Under the pieces are notes generated by a model. It ran no database searches and was not told where the DNA came from. It saw nothing but the letters and a program-made list of their open reading frames with translations. From Methylophilus medardensis (GTDB lineage Bacteria; Pseudomonadota; Gammaproteobacteria; Burkholderiales; Methylophilaceae), in NCBI RefSeq assembly GCF_006363915.1, contig NZ_CP040946.1: a DNA stretch of 64,000 nt; one strand, written 5' to 3'. A program made the translations under genes and the position numbers. This document shows, piece after piece, positions 37,153 through 45,923 of this stretch. Within the stretch, counting starts at the first letter, position 1. Each line of letters starts with the position of its first letter.

Positions 37153-38035
37153 GCCCGGTGTCGATTGCGCTGTGAGCGATAGCAGCCGTTGGTGGCAAGC
37201 GCTGAGTGCGCCAGAGTTACGTCTGGTGATCGGCGACGATGCCATCGAATGCCTGCTATTTGATCGCCCATGGTTGCCGGGCAAACGGGTGGCTCTGCGC
37301 AGTCATCACCGAGAGGTCTTGGTGGGTGAGGGCCAAGATAGTTTGCCGTCAGAAAGCGCATGGCAACGCTTGCATACCATGTTAGCGCCGCTGGCCGGAC
37401 AGCGCTGGCATGTGGTGATTGTGCTGTCTAACCAATATGCACGCTGGCTGGTATTGCCTTGGCAGGCAGAGATTCTGAGCGAGGCCGATAAAGCGGCCTA
37501 TTATCGCCACGGCTTGCAACAGGCCTTTGGCGCCGATGCATGTGATTGGCAGGTGCAAGCGCAAGGCGGGGCTTATGGTCAACCTACATTGCTAAACGCC
37601 TTGCCGCTTGCGTTGATCAATCGCTTACAGACGGTATTGCAAACGTATCATTTGGCACCCGGTGTGATCACCTCGGCTTGGACGCTCTCTGCCAACCAGA
37701 GCTTGCAGCTGATGCGGCAACAACGACTGCCGCGAGCGGGCTGGATCATCTGCCGTGAATCGGGCAGCTTGACCATGGCTTGCCTGATGCAGGGCTATTG
37801 GCAACAGATGCGTCAGATTGCGGTGGATGCGCAATGGGCACACACCCTAAAGCAGTGCTTGCTGCGTGAGCAAGTCATGTACCCAGACCGCGCCGCGTTG
37901 CCGGTGTATTTGTCGCAGGCCGCATTGCGTGCTGACACGCGCCAGATGCTGAGTCCTTTTCAGGTGGTGGAAGTGCAGCCGTCAGGCCGCCTAGGTGCGT
38001 CTTATCAACCCATGTGGCAAAGCGAGATGGCCTGA
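37133..38035 (+). CDS. PilM/GspL-like assembly protein
   Basis: A 300-residue soluble protein in the position occupied by PilM or the cytoplasmic part of GspL. It lacks strong sequence signatures and has no membrane segment; a GTG start at 37133 is preceded by AGGAG inside the gspE end. By position ahead of PilN-like and PilO-like proteins it should be the actin-like cytoplasmic ring component that contacts GspE. The call depends mainly on gene order. Confidence 0.62.
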   Translation: MLHHYPEPGVDCAVSDSSRWWQALSAPELRLVIGDDAIECLLFDRPWLPGKRVALRSHHREVLVGEGQDSLPSESAWQRLHTMLAPLAGQRWHVVIVLSNQYARWLVLPWQAEILSEADKAAYYRHGLQQAFGADACDWQVQAQGGAYGQPTLLNALPLALINRLQTVLQTYHLAPGVITSAWTLSANQSLQLMRQQRLPRAGWIICRESGSLTMACLMQGYWQQMRQIAVDAQWAHTLKQCLLREQVMYPDRAALPVYLSQAALRADTRQMLSPFQVVEVQPSGRLGASYQPMWQSEMA

Positions 38036-38550
38036 TGCAACGCCTCAAATTCAATCATGTCGCCAGCCGTGTGCCGGGGCCCTTTGGCCTGTTGATAGGT
38101 GGGGGGTTGTTCATTTTTTTAGCCGTGTTGATCGCCATATATGATCAGTTGGCGCAAGAAAATGCGGCCTTACAACAGCAATGGCAACGGCGTCAGACCC
38201 TGCTCGCCCCTCAGCCCTCTATTTCGCAGCAGCCGGTGGTGGATCAGGCATTGGCTGCCGAGTGGCTGGCGGCGCAACAGGCGCTCAACACGCCATGGCT
38301 AGCGCTGCTGCATGATCTGGAGCAAGCGCAGCAGGTGCCGGTGTACTGGTTGCAGCTGGCGCCAGACGCCAAGCGTCAACACTTGCGCATGACGGTGCTG
38401 GCGCAACGGCGCCAACAGGGCTGGGCATGGCTGGATCAACTCAAAAAACAACCCAGTTTGACCAACGTGAAACTGACTGCCAGTGAATCGACTGAGGTAA
38501 ATGGGTTGCGGATGACGACTTTGCAGCTGGAGGCCGCGTGGACGTTTTAA
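38035..38550 (+). CDS. PilN-like inner-membrane assembly protein
   Basis: A 171-residue protein with one N-terminal transmembrane segment (about 19-38, GLLIGGGLFIFLAVLIAIYD), a Gln-rich coiled coil and a small alpha/beta periplasmic domain. The size and topology match PilN or the periplasmic half of GspL. Its ATG overlaps the stop of the preceding gene (TGATG), and its end overlaps the next gene. Assigned by topology and order. Confidence 0.65.
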   Translation: MQRLKFNHVASRVPGPFGLLIGGGLFIFLAVLIAIYDQLAQENAALQQQWQRRQTLLAPQPSISQQPVVDQALAAEWLAAQQALNTPWLALLHDLEQAQQVPVYWLQLAPDAKRQHLRMTVLAQRRQQGWAWLDQLKKQPSLTNVKLTASESTEVNGLRMTTLQLEAAWTF

Positions 38551-39098
38551 ATCCGCCGTTGAAACGATTGCACTTTAACAGCCAGCAAATCCTGCGCAGT
38601 CATTATGGGCTGGCGCTGCTGTTCGTGCTGACGCTGGTGATGGCTGGCTTGGTTGCGCATGGCAGCTGGCGCCGTCAGGCTTTGCAGCATGCGCTCACCA
38701 CACAGCCAGTGCCTACGCCGCGTGCGAGTTTTGCGTCGACAGCGCGCCCTGTAGTGCGCCCTATAGTACAGCCAACTTTGCAAGACTGGCCAAGTGCGGC
38801 GGAGGCTGACCGCATCAGTGCGGATATTTTGTCACAGGCAGACGCCATGGGCATGCTGTTTGAGCGCGCTGAGTTTCAGTCATTGCCGCTGGCGCAGCCA
38901 AGCTTGCTGATACAGCGCATCAAGCTGCCGGTGAAAGGGGATTATTTACAAGTGCGCTATTTTTTGCAGCAAGTATTGCAGCGCTATCCCAGTCTCGCCT
39001 TGAGTCAGTTTAAATTGCAACGCAGTGATGTCATGCAAACCGAGGTCGAGGCATACATCGAGTTTCATTTGTATCTACACAAGCGAGGTCCGTCCTAA
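38538..39098 (+). CDS. PilO/GspM-like inner-membrane assembly protein
   Basis: A 186-residue bitopic protein: a hydrophobic segment at about 25-43 (LALLFVLTLVMAGLVAHGSW), a proline-containing linker and a ferredoxin-like periplasmic domain (about 95-185, LPVKGDYLQVRYFLQQVLQRYPSLAL resembles PilO/GspM). GTG at 38538 lies inside the end of the PilN-like gene. It should pair with the PilN-like protein in the inner-membrane platform. Confidence 0.65.
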   Translation: MDVLNPPLKRLHFNSQQILRSHYGLALLFVLTLVMAGLVAHGSWRRQALQHALTTQPVPTPRASFASTARPVVRPIVQPTLQDWPSAAEADRISADILSQADAMGMLFERAEFQSLPLAQPSLLIQRIKLPVKGDYLQVRYFLQQVLQRYPSLALSQFKLQRSDVMQTEVEAYIEFHLYLHKRGPS

Positions 39099-39580
39099 TG
39101 GCCAGCCGATTCGTATGGGTCGCGCTTGCGGCAACACTGCTGGCTTGCTGGTGGGTCGAGTATGCCGAGGATGCGCCAGTGCCGAAGACTGTTGCCCAAG
39201 GCCCCAAACGTCAGGGATCACTTGCGCAAGCGCTGCCTTTAAGCAAGCCGCCGCCAGCCACTGTCGTGCCGGTCATCACCCGAGTAGACCGGGAGGAGGA
39301 TGTGGCAGTTAACTTGTTTGCCGCGCTGGAAACACCATCCAACGACACTGCTGAATTGGAAATGCCAGCCGCGGTGAATCCCTACACCTATGCCGGTCGC
39401 TTGCAGCAGGCGGGGCGTTGGACCATTTTTTTAACCGATGGCCAGCAACAATATGTATTACAAGCAGGTGACCATTTTGCCGACGGTTGGCAGGTGCGTT
39501 TGCTCGATCAACAAAAAATCGTGCTGCAACACGCAGCCGAGCGCTTTGAAATCAGGTTGGATAACGGGGTGGAGTTTTGA
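39098..39580 (+). CDS. PilP/GspC-like periplasmic connector
   Basis: A 160-residue protein with an N-terminal hydrophobic segment (about 5-19), a proline-rich linker and a small C-terminal beta domain (about 95-160, YTYAGRLQQAGRWTIFLTDG and ADGWQVRLLDQQKIVL) like the homology region of GspC or PilP, which binds the secretin. It starts at the last base of the previous stop and ends overlapping the secretin gene start. Confidence 0.65.
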   Translation: MASRFVWVALAATLLACWWVEYAEDAPVPKTVAQGPKRQGSLAQALPLSKPPPATVVPVITRVDREEDVAVNLFAALETPSNDTAELEMPAAVNPYTYAGRLQQAGRWTIFLTDGQQQYVLQAGDHFADGWQVRLLDQQKIVLQHAAERFEIRLDNGVEF

Positions 39581-41538
39581 ATAAGCGAATCAATCAAACC
39601 TATTGGCGCTGGACTTGCTGGCTGGGCAGTCCGCTATTATTGGTCAGTTGCAGCCAATTGTTACCCACGGCGAACCCCGGCGATGCCGCGCTAGAGCAGG
39701 CCAGAATCTATGCTGCGCGGGGGCAGGATGAAGAAGCGATCCAGCTATTGCAGCCTTTGGTAGAGGCGAATCCACGCCAGCCGCAATACAAAAACTGGTT
39801 AACGCTGTTGCAGGAGAAAAAACTACAAAAGCAATTGCAGCAAGCGGATAGTTTGTTGCAGACGCAAGCGTTTGATGCCGCCAGTGAAACGTATCAGCAG
39901 ATATTGCAGGTCGCGCCGAGTAATCGCGCGGCCAGTGACGGCTTGCAAAAAGTGCAAATGGCACGTCAGCACGCCGCGCAACTTGCCCAAGTGAAAATAG
40001 CGATGGCGACAGAGGATTTGGCCGGGGCCGAGTTTGGCCTGCGCACTATCTTGGCTGAGCAGCCTGCACATGTCGGCGCCAGGCAATTATTTGAGCAGAT
40101 TGAGCAGCAGAAAAACGAACGCAACAGTGTGATGCGACCTTTGCAGTCTTCGCTCAAAAAGAAAGTCACGCTAGAACTTAAAAATACCCCGATCAAGCAC
40201 GCCTTTGAATATCTGGGGAAGGCAGGCGGTTTGAATTTTTCGTTTGACCAAGAGCTGAGCGATGGGCTCCACGTCAATTTGTTGTTGCGGGATACGCCGA
40301 TTGAAGACGCACTCGATGTGATCCTCACCAGTCACCAGCTCGGTAAAAAGGTGCTCAATAGCAATACCTTGCTGATTTATCCGCAAGCACGCGCGGCGCA
40401 ATATGAAACCTTGTTTGTGCGCAGCTTTTACCTGACGCATATGGATGCCAAGCGTGCCCTCAATATGATGAAAACGGTGTTGCGCGCCAGCGATGTGTAT
40501 ATTGATGAAAAATTGAACACGTTGGTGATTCGCGACACCATGGACCGCATCAAAGTGGCTGAGAAACTGATTGCCTCGCAAGACCTGAATGAACCCGAAG
40601 TGATGCTGGAGGTGGAGGTGATGGAAATCAATCGCCGCAATCTCGAGAATCTGGGGATTCAGTATCCGAGCCAGATTGGTGTGGGGGTGCAAGGCAATGC
40701 CGCGGGTAGCAGCAACGGCACGCAACCGCAGGCGGGCAAGTTGACCTTGACCGAGTTGCGCAATTTTAATGGAGGCCTGGGCGTATTTTCCATCAACGAT
40801 CCGGCGATTGTGCTCAATTTGTTGCATCAAGACACCGATACCAATCTGTTAGCCAGCCCCAAAATCCGCGTCAAGAACCGTGACCGTGCCAAGATTCATG
40901 TCGGCGACAAGATTCCGGTGTTGACCAGTGTCGCCAGTGCCCAAGGTTTTGTCAGCCAGAATGTGAATTATATTGAGGTCGGCATCAAGCTCGATGTTGA
41001 GCCAGTGATTCAGATGCAGGATCAGGTCAGTATCAAGGTCGGCATGGAAGTCAGTAACATTACCGACCAGGTCACGACAAGCTCTGGCGTGCTGGCTTAT
41101 ACCATTGGCAGCCGCAACGCCAATACCACCTTGCAATTGCGCAACAACGAAACGCAGATTCTGGCGGGATTGTTTCGTGATGATGAGCAAAAAACCCGCC
41201 GCAAAGTGCCTGGCTTAGGTAACTTGCCGCTGATCGGAAAGTTTTTTAGCAGCAATAATGAAGATAAGCGTAAAAACGAAATTGTGCTGCTGATTACGCC
41301 CCGCATTATGCATAACCTGAGTCCTGCCAGTGCAGTCTACAGCCTGATCCCTGCGGGCATTGCTGCGAATGCAAATCCGGTCGGGGCCGGTGGCGCGCGC
41401 GCTGTGCAGGCGGCGGAGCCGACGCTATCGGCACCCGCTGCGACTCCGCAATCGACGCAGAGCAGCAATATGCGCAACGACAGTGGATTTGCCAGCCAGA
41501 TGATGAACAACAACGATAACGGCACGGTACAGCCATAG
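39577..41538 (+). CDS. gspD: Secretin GspD (lipoprotein, TPR-containing)
   Basis: A 653-residue outer-membrane secretin. Cys25 in LLLVSCSQ is a probable lipidation site, so it may reach the outer membrane without a pilotin. TPR-like repeats lie at about 40-180, an STN/N0-type domain at about 195-270, an N1 domain to about 350, and the secretin core at about 380-570 with VPGLGNLPLIGKFFSS and the NEIVLLITPRIM signature. The C-terminal tail is Ala/Asn/Ser-rich. TTG at 39577 follows GGAG and overlaps the previous stop. A TPR-bearing secretin next to PilMNOP-like proteins is closer to MSHA/pilus-type layouts than to classical Gsp. Confidence 0.9.
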   Translation: MNKRINQTYWRWTCWLGSPLLLVSCSQLLPTANPGDAALEQARIYAARGQDEEAIQLLQPLVEANPRQPQYKNWLTLLQEKKLQKQLQQADSLLQTQAFDAASETYQQILQVAPSNRAASDGLQKVQMARQHAAQLAQVKIAMATEDLAGAEFGLRTILAEQPAHVGARQLFEQIEQQKNERNSVMRPLQSSLKKKVTLELKNTPIKHAFEYLGKAGGLNFSFDQELSDGLHVNLLLRDTPIEDALDVILTSHQLGKKVLNSNTLLIYPQARAAQYETLFVRSFYLTHMDAKRALNMMKTVLRASDVYIDEKLNTLVIRDTMDRIKVAEKLIASQDLNEPEVMLEVEVMEINRRNLENLGIQYPSQIGVGVQGNAAGSSNGTQPQAGKLTLTELRNFNGGLGVFSINDPAIVLNLLHQDTDTNLLASPKIRVKNRDRAKIHVGDKIPVLTSVASAQGFVSQNVNYIEVGIKLDVEPVIQMQDQVSIKVGMEVSNITDQVTTSSGVLAYTIGSRNANTTLQLRNNETQILAGLFRDDEQKTRRKVPGLGNLPLIGKFFSSNNEDKRKNEIVLLITPRIMHNLSPASAVYSLIPAGIAANANPVGAGGARAVQAAEPTLSAPAATPQSTQSSNMRNDSGFASQMMNNNDNGTVQP

Positions 41539-41552
41539 TGGGTGCACACTGG

Positions 41553-42038
41553 ATGATGCGCCTTCCTACGAACAAAAAACTGCACGGGTTCACCTTAGTC
41601 GAGTTGCTGGTGACGCTCGCTTTGTTGGCCTTGTTAGTGACCTCGGCCAGCCCGGTTGTGCAACTGAATACCAAACGTGAAAAAGAGCGTGAACTCAAGC
41701 GGGCTTTGTGGCAAATCCGCGATGCGCTGGATGCTTACAAAGATGCCGTGGATCAGGGGCTGATCAAAAAAACAGCAGAGGGCAGTGGGTATCCCCCCAA
41801 TCTGACTATTTTGGTGACTGGCGTCGAAAATGCGCAGGCAACCAAAAAGAAAAAACTGTTTTTTTTAAGGCGTATTCCGCGTGACCCGTTTGCGGTGGAT
41901 TCTAACCAAAGTAATGTTGCGACCTGGCGAATACGCGGCTATGACGGCGCGATCGATGACATGGCACAGGATGTCTATGACGTCTCATCACGTTCATCTG
42001 CCATCGGTATTAACCAGCAACCTTACAGTGAGTGGTAA
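41553..42038 (+). CDS. Minor pseudopilin
   Basis: A 161-residue pseudopilin with peptidase site HG-FTLVELLVTLALLALL and Glu5. The body contains EKERELKRALWQIRDALDAYKDAV, RIPRDPF and a C-terminal region with no calcium-site signature. An ATG at 41553 is chosen; GTG at 41538 overlaps the gspD stop. Likely a GspH/I/G-like minor subunit of the pseudopilus. Confidence 0.82.
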   Translation: MMRLPTNKKLHGFTLVELLVTLALLALLVTSASPVVQLNTKREKERELKRALWQIRDALDAYKDAVDQGLIKKTAEGSGYPPNLTILVTGVENAQATKKKKLFFLRRIPRDPFAVDSNQSNVATWRIRGYDGAIDDMAQDVYDVSSRSSAIGINQQPYSEW

Positions 42039-42042
42039 TGCG

Positions 42043-42414
42043 ATGAAACGCGGATTTACGCTGATCGAAATGCTGGTGGTGCTGGCAATTTTAGCGATGT
42101 TGCTCACCATCGTCACCCCTAAGTTCATGCATATGCTGCAGCGCTCCAAGGAAACCATTTTGCGGCATGATCTGCTCACCATGCGTGATGCGATTGACAA
42201 ATTTTACAGTGATAAAAATCGCTATCCTGAAACCCTGGAGGAACTGGTCGAGCGCAACTACATGAAAGCGATTCCCCCCGACCCGATTACCGAGCGCAGT
42301 GATACCTGGGTGATTACCTTACCGCCGAATGTCGAAGAGGAGGGCAGTGTGTTTGATGTGCATAGCGGCGCTTCACAATTGTCCGATGAGGGTACGCCGT
42401 ATGCGTTGTGGTAA
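42043..42414 (+). CDS. GspG-like pseudopilin
   Basis: A 123-residue pseudopilin beginning MKRG-FTLIEMLVVLAIL with Glu5 and a short four-residue leader. The body DAIDKFYSDKNRYPETLEELVERNYMKAIPPDPIT is a compact GspG-like fold; the C-terminal part ends in DEGTPYALW. The gene follows the previous one after four bases. Confidence 0.85.
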   Translation: MKRGFTLIEMLVVLAILAMLLTIVTPKFMHMLQRSKETILRHDLLTMRDAIDKFYSDKNRYPETLEELVERNYMKAIPPDPITERSDTWVITLPPNVEEEGSVFDVHSGASQLSDEGTPYALW

Positions 42415-42895
42415 ATGCCATGAAGCTGGCTTTGTGTTGATTGGTATGTTCATGCTCATCATGCTCAGTGGTCTGTTCATGGCGCAGGCGAGCATGCGCT
42501 GGCAGACCCAAGCGTTGCGCGAAAGGGAGCAGGAGTTGCTCAAAGTCGGCTTGGCTTATCGGGATGCGATTGGCCGCTATTACAACCAGACGCCCGGTGT
42601 CATCAAAACGTTTCCACCAACCCTAGAGGCCTTGCAGGAGGATACCCGTTTTCCAACGCCGCGCCGGTTTTTGCGTAAAGGCTATCTCGACCCCATCACG
42701 CAGCGTGAAGGCTGGGGCCTGGTCATCGCCCCCAGCGGCGGCATCATGGGTATTTACAGCCTGTCGGATAAAGCCCCTTTTAAAACCAAGGGTTACCGCG
42801 GTGAATTGCAACACTTGAATGACAAGCGCTATTACGGCGAGTGGTATTTCGTGTATGTGCCGCCCGCCGTGGCCGCAAGTGCAAGCGGGCTTTAA
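42401..42895 (+). CDS. Atypical pseudopilin-like protein
   Basis: A 164-residue protein starting MRCGKCHEAG-FVLIGMFMLIMLSG, a prepilin-like leader with a CxxC motif and a hydrophobic helix, but Gly instead of Glu at mature position 5, as is typical for tip subunits such as GspK, which also lack Glu5. The body (LGRYYNQTPG-type segment, FPPTLEALQEDTRFPTPRRFLRKGYLDPIT) resembles the preceding GspG-like protein. It overlaps that gene by 14 bases. It is shorter than GspK, so a tip function is inference. Confidence 0.75.
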   Translation: MRCGKCHEAGFVLIGMFMLIMLSGLFMAQASMRWQTQALREREQELLKVGLAYRDAIGRYYNQTPGVIKTFPPTLEALQEDTRFPTPRRFLRKGYLDPITQREGWGLVIAPSGGIMGIYSLSDKAPFKTKGYRGELQHLNDKRYYGEWYFVYVPPAVAASASGL

Positions 42896-42929
42896 AAGTA
42901 GTGAGCTTGAATGGGTAACCTCTGTTTCA

Positions 42930-42967
42930 TGTAAAGTTTTGTCAATGACATCAGGTTTTTGATGCGC
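42930..42967 (+). promoter_or_regulatory. Shared promoter-like element upstream of exbB
   Basis: TGTAAA (42930-42935) and GACATCAGGTTTTTGATGCG (42947-42966), matching the element before receptor 1 with identical 17-base phasing and 29 of 38 identical positions. It marks the start of the exbB-exbD-tonB unit as coregulated with the receptors. Confidence 0.55.
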
Positions 42968-43109
42968 CCAGCGATTAGACATATGTAGGGACATGAAAGT
43001 GAATAATTCCTGTTATTGGCAGGGGTTTTTCCTTGGTATGCGTCGAGTCCGTGTTGGCGGCATATCTATTCCGGTCCGGTTTGTTTATCTTTTGATTATG
43101 GAGCGTGCT

Positions 43110-43748
43110 GTGGATTGGATGCCTGACATTGTAGATCTTGTGCTGTATTTACTCGGCGGCTTATCGGTCATCGTGTGGTCCATCATCCTCATCAAAAGCT
43201 GGGCTTGGTATCAGTCTCGCCGGGCATCCACGCATTTTTTGGCTGAATGTCAGCAGGTGCAAACCATTTATGAATTACCTAAACTGATCTCAGGCAGTCA
43301 AAGCAGTTTTGCGCGCTTATGCGATGCCGGCATGCGCGCCATGAGTGCGGTCATGGCCAATGCCGTGTTACGCAAAAACGAGCGTCACGAGGTGATTCTG
43401 CTCTCACTCAAACAACAAGCTTATCTTGAACACAAGCGGATGGATGGCGGCGTAGCCGTGCTAGCCAGCATCGGCGCCACCGCCCCATTTATCGGATTGT
43501 TTGGCACCGTATGGGGCATTATGAATGCGCTACGCACCATCACCGCAACCGGTTCCGCTGGCTTGGATGTCGTGGCTGGGCCGATTGGCGAGGCCTTGAT
43601 TGCCACTGCTATCGGGATTGCGACAGCGGTGCCAGCGGTGTTGGCTTACAACTACTTTATGCGCATGCAAAAAGAGCACCGGGCAGATCTAGAGCAAGTA
43701 GCCAGCCATTTTCAATCATTGCTCACGCAATCTGGTCTTGAGGGTTAA
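43110..43748 (+). CDS. exbB: ExbB/TolQ-family proton channel protein
   Basis: A 212-residue inner-membrane protein with three transmembrane segments (about 7-27, 120-142 and 165-188) and the conserved GATAPFIGLFGTVWGIM and GPIGEALIATAIGIATAVPAVLAYN motifs of ExbB. With ExbD it uses proton motive force to energise TonB. The GTG at 43110 with GGAG six bases upstream is preferred; ATGs at 43098 and 42993 are in frame. It overlaps no gene but the ATG of exbD follows four bases after its stop. Confidence 0.93.
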   Translation: MDWMPDIVDLVLYLLGGLSVIVWSIILIKSWAWYQSRRASTHFLAECQQVQTIYELPKLISGSQSSFARLCDAGMRAMSAVMANAVLRKNERHEVILLSLKQQAYLEHKRMDGGVAVLASIGATAPFIGLFGTVWGIMNALRTITATGSAGLDVVAGPIGEALIATAIGIATAVPAVLAYNYFMRMQKEHRADLEQVASHFQSLLTQSGLEG

Positions 43749-43752
43749 GCGC

Positions 43753-44163
43753 ATGGCAATGTTCACAGAAAGTGATGAAGCGTTGGCGAGTGAGATTAAT
43801 GTGACGCCGCTGGTGGATGTGATGTTGGTGTTGCTCACTGTGTTTATTGTGACTGCACCCTTGCTCATGAATGCCGTCAACGTGAAACTGCCTGAGGCGA
43901 GTGCGCAAGTTGCGCTGACCGCGCCAAAAACGGCGCACATCAGTGTGACGGATGCCGGCCAGATCATGCTCGACCAACAAGTTTTAGCGCTAGAAAAGCT
44001 GACGCCAGCGCTAGGGCTGCTCAAGCAAGATCATGACCCCGCAGTGGAGATTTATGCCGATGAACATGCGCAATACGGGATGGTCGCTAAAGTATTGGCG
44101 GCCATTCAGCGCGCAGGCATTACCAAATTCAGTTTTGTGATGTCACCTGAGTCTGGAAAATAA
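43753..44163 (+). CDS. exbD: ExbD/TolR-family biopolymer transport protein
   Basis: A 136-residue bitopic protein. The N-terminal cytoplasmic part SEINVTPLVDVMLVLLTVFIV contains the conserved transmembrane Asp of ExbD, and the periplasmic domain is small. Second gene of the exbB-exbD-tonB unit, four bases after exbB and four before tonB. Confidence 0.94.
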   Translation: MAMFTESDEALASEINVTPLVDVMLVLLTVFIVTAPLLMNAVNVKLPEASAQVALTAPKTAHISVTDAGQIMLDQQVLALEKLTPALGLLKQDHDPAVEIYADEHAQYGMVAKVLAAIQRAGITKFSFVMSPESGK

Positions 44164-44167
44164 CGGC

Positions 44168-44974
44168 ATGACTCGCCTGATTTATCCTGAGCAACCAGAT
44201 GTTTCGCTGTTGTGGCGGGCAGTGCTCGTCTCGCTCGGTTTGCATGCGCTGGTGGTGTTGCTTTACCCCAGCTTAAGCCGTATTGCGTTGCCCACTCTGC
44301 CTGAAAGGCTGGAAGTCGCGTTTTTCTCTATGAAAGCCGCGCCACCCAGCACGCAGCTCACGCCGCCAGCGGAGAACCCTAAGCCTATTGAGCCAACTCC
44401 ATTCAAGCCATCACCGGTCGTTAAACCGCAACCGCCGCTAGAACGCCCTAAACAGGTATTCGCTGCGCCAGCAAATCAGGCGTCGGATTATCGCGTGCCT
44501 GAGCAAGCGCCTCCTGCGCAAACAGAGCCCGCTCAAACCCCCGCTGCGTCAACGGCGCCGAACAATGTTGCAGAAAGTGCGCCACATGCCAGCAATGCAT
44601 CTGCGGCAAAAGAGGCTAAAGCCAATGCTTTGGCGCCCATTGCGCAGGCCAACACCGAGTCAGATGAACTGACAACCAGCGATAGCGATGCCTGGGGCGA
44701 TTATGGTGAGCAGTTGCGATCACTGGTGAGTAAAAGCAAGCAATACCCAGCCATTGCCATTCGCCGCCACCTTGAAGGGGAGGCCATGGTGGTTGCACAG
44801 TTTGTGCGTGGGGAGCTGGTGAATGTGACGTTGGCAGATAGCAGCAAACATATGCCGCTGGATGAAGAGGCGATGCGTATGGTGAAAAAGGCGATCGCGC
44901 AGTTGGGCGTGAAAGACAGCCTTAAAAAGAAAAGTTTCAAAATCACTATTCCAGTGTCTTTTAAGCTGGAGTGA
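44168..44974 (+). CDS. tonB: TonB-family energy transducer
   Basis: A 268-residue TonB: a membrane anchor at about 16-32 (VLVSLGLHALVVLLYPSLS), a long Pro/Ala-rich periplasmic spacer (about 55-150) and a C-terminal TonB-type domain (about 175-268, AIAIRRHLEGEAMVVAQFV). It transmits energy to outer-membrane receptors; its place between the two receptor modules and the shared upstream element indicate that it is dedicated to them. A strong terminator follows. Confidence 0.9.
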   Translation: MTRLIYPEQPDVSLLWRAVLVSLGLHALVVLLYPSLSRIALPTLPERLEVAFFSMKAAPPSTQLTPPAENPKPIEPTPFKPSPVVKPQPPLERPKQVFAAPANQASDYRVPEQAPPAQTEPAQTPAASTAPNNVAESAPHASNASAAKEAKANALAPIAQANTESDELTTSDSDAWGDYGEQLRSLVSKSKQYPAIAIRRHLEGEAMVVAQFVRGELVNVTLADSSKHMPLDEEAMRMVKKAIAQLGVKDSLKKKSFKITIPVSFKLE

Positions 44975-45054
44975 GCAAGCGCGTTTCTTGCAGCCAGACG
45001 CGATTAGAAAGTACATCCCTCGCTTTCCCGAAATTATCGCGTCTGTTCTCCTAA

Positions 45055-45101
45055 CCCCTGGGGTTGCCATTTTTCCTCCGGCAATCTCAGGGGATTTTTT
45101 T
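45055..45101 (+). terminator. Terminator of the exbB-exbD-tonB unit
   Basis: CCCCTG...TTGCC pairs with GGCAA...CAGGGG (45055-45093) with an internal mismatch and an 11-base loop, followed by seven T. It closes the long unit that began with the secretion genes or with exbB. Confidence 0.85.
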
Positions 45102-45189
45102 AAGATAAGCAAATGCAATGCAGGATTGAATCCCTGTTGAAGGCGCTGCAAAGCCCTGACGATGACATCAATAAAAAGGAGCGATAAAC

Positions 45190-45825
45190 ATGTGTATTAA
45201 GCAAATAAAACGGCGCATGGCTGGTTTGAGCGCATTGATTTTCACATTCATGAGCCTGAGCGCAGAAGCCAAAATTGAGCAGTTTCAGGAAAGTTATACT
45301 GGGTATTTGCCCATGGAATATAGCCTAGATGGCGTGTATTACGTGGGGGAACACACTTTCAGCAATGGCAGCGCAACATTAACGCTTTATTACGAGGCGC
45401 TGAGCCTGCTGCAAGACCAATTGTATGTGGTGTTTGGCAGTTATAGCAGAAATCAGGGGCTGTCTTTGCCACTTGGGCAGTTTGACTTTTCACTCTCAGC
45501 ACCAGACCCCATCACACCACCCGATCCTGCATTCAATGCATTGCCTATCGCGGGCAGTTTTTATTTTCAAGACATCCTCATGATGCCAGATGGTCAGCTT
45601 GAGGTTTTTTATAGTGAGTTTGGTTTGTTGAAAGGCTTTTTGAGTCCGCAAAATGCACTGTCTTTCACGATTGATTGGACCATCTATACACGCGATCGGC
45701 GCACGCTTGTCCCGGCACCTCCCACCACTTGGCTATTCGGCACTGGCTTAATATTTTTGGCTTGGGTTGCCTTTAGGCGTCAGCGTCAAGCCCCAGCTTG
45801 GCCTATCGCAAACATGCATTTTTAG
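45190..45825 (+). CDS. PEP-CTERM-like exported protein
   Basis: A 211-residue protein with a signal peptide (cleavage after SAEA, about residue 27) and a C-terminal tripartite sorting tail: VPAPPTTW, a hydrophobic segment LFGTGLIFLAWVAF and RRQRQ, as in PEP-CTERM proteins processed by exosortase. The middle part is beta-rich with no recognised domain. AAGGAG precedes the ATG. No exosortase gene is in the window. It is isolated by a terminator upstream and precedes the second sigma factor gene on the same strand. Confidence 0.72.
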   Translation: MCIKQIKRRMAGLSALIFTFMSLSAEAKIEQFQESYTGYLPMEYSLDGVYYVGEHTFSNGSATLTLYYEALSLLQDQLYVVFGSYSRNQGLSLPLGQFDFSLSAPDPITPPDPAFNALPIAGSFYFQDILMMPDGQLEVFYSEFGLLKGFLSPQNALSFTIDWTIYTRDRRTLVPAPPTTWLFGTGLIFLAWVAFRRQRQAPAWPIANMHF

Positions 45826-45923
45826 ATGCAGCAGGGCTGGTTGCTTTCAGCCACGTGGTGGTTGCCTGCGCACGTTAAATCTCGGTTTAATGGGTTGAAT
45901 CCCCCAAAAGTGGCTTTAAATTG

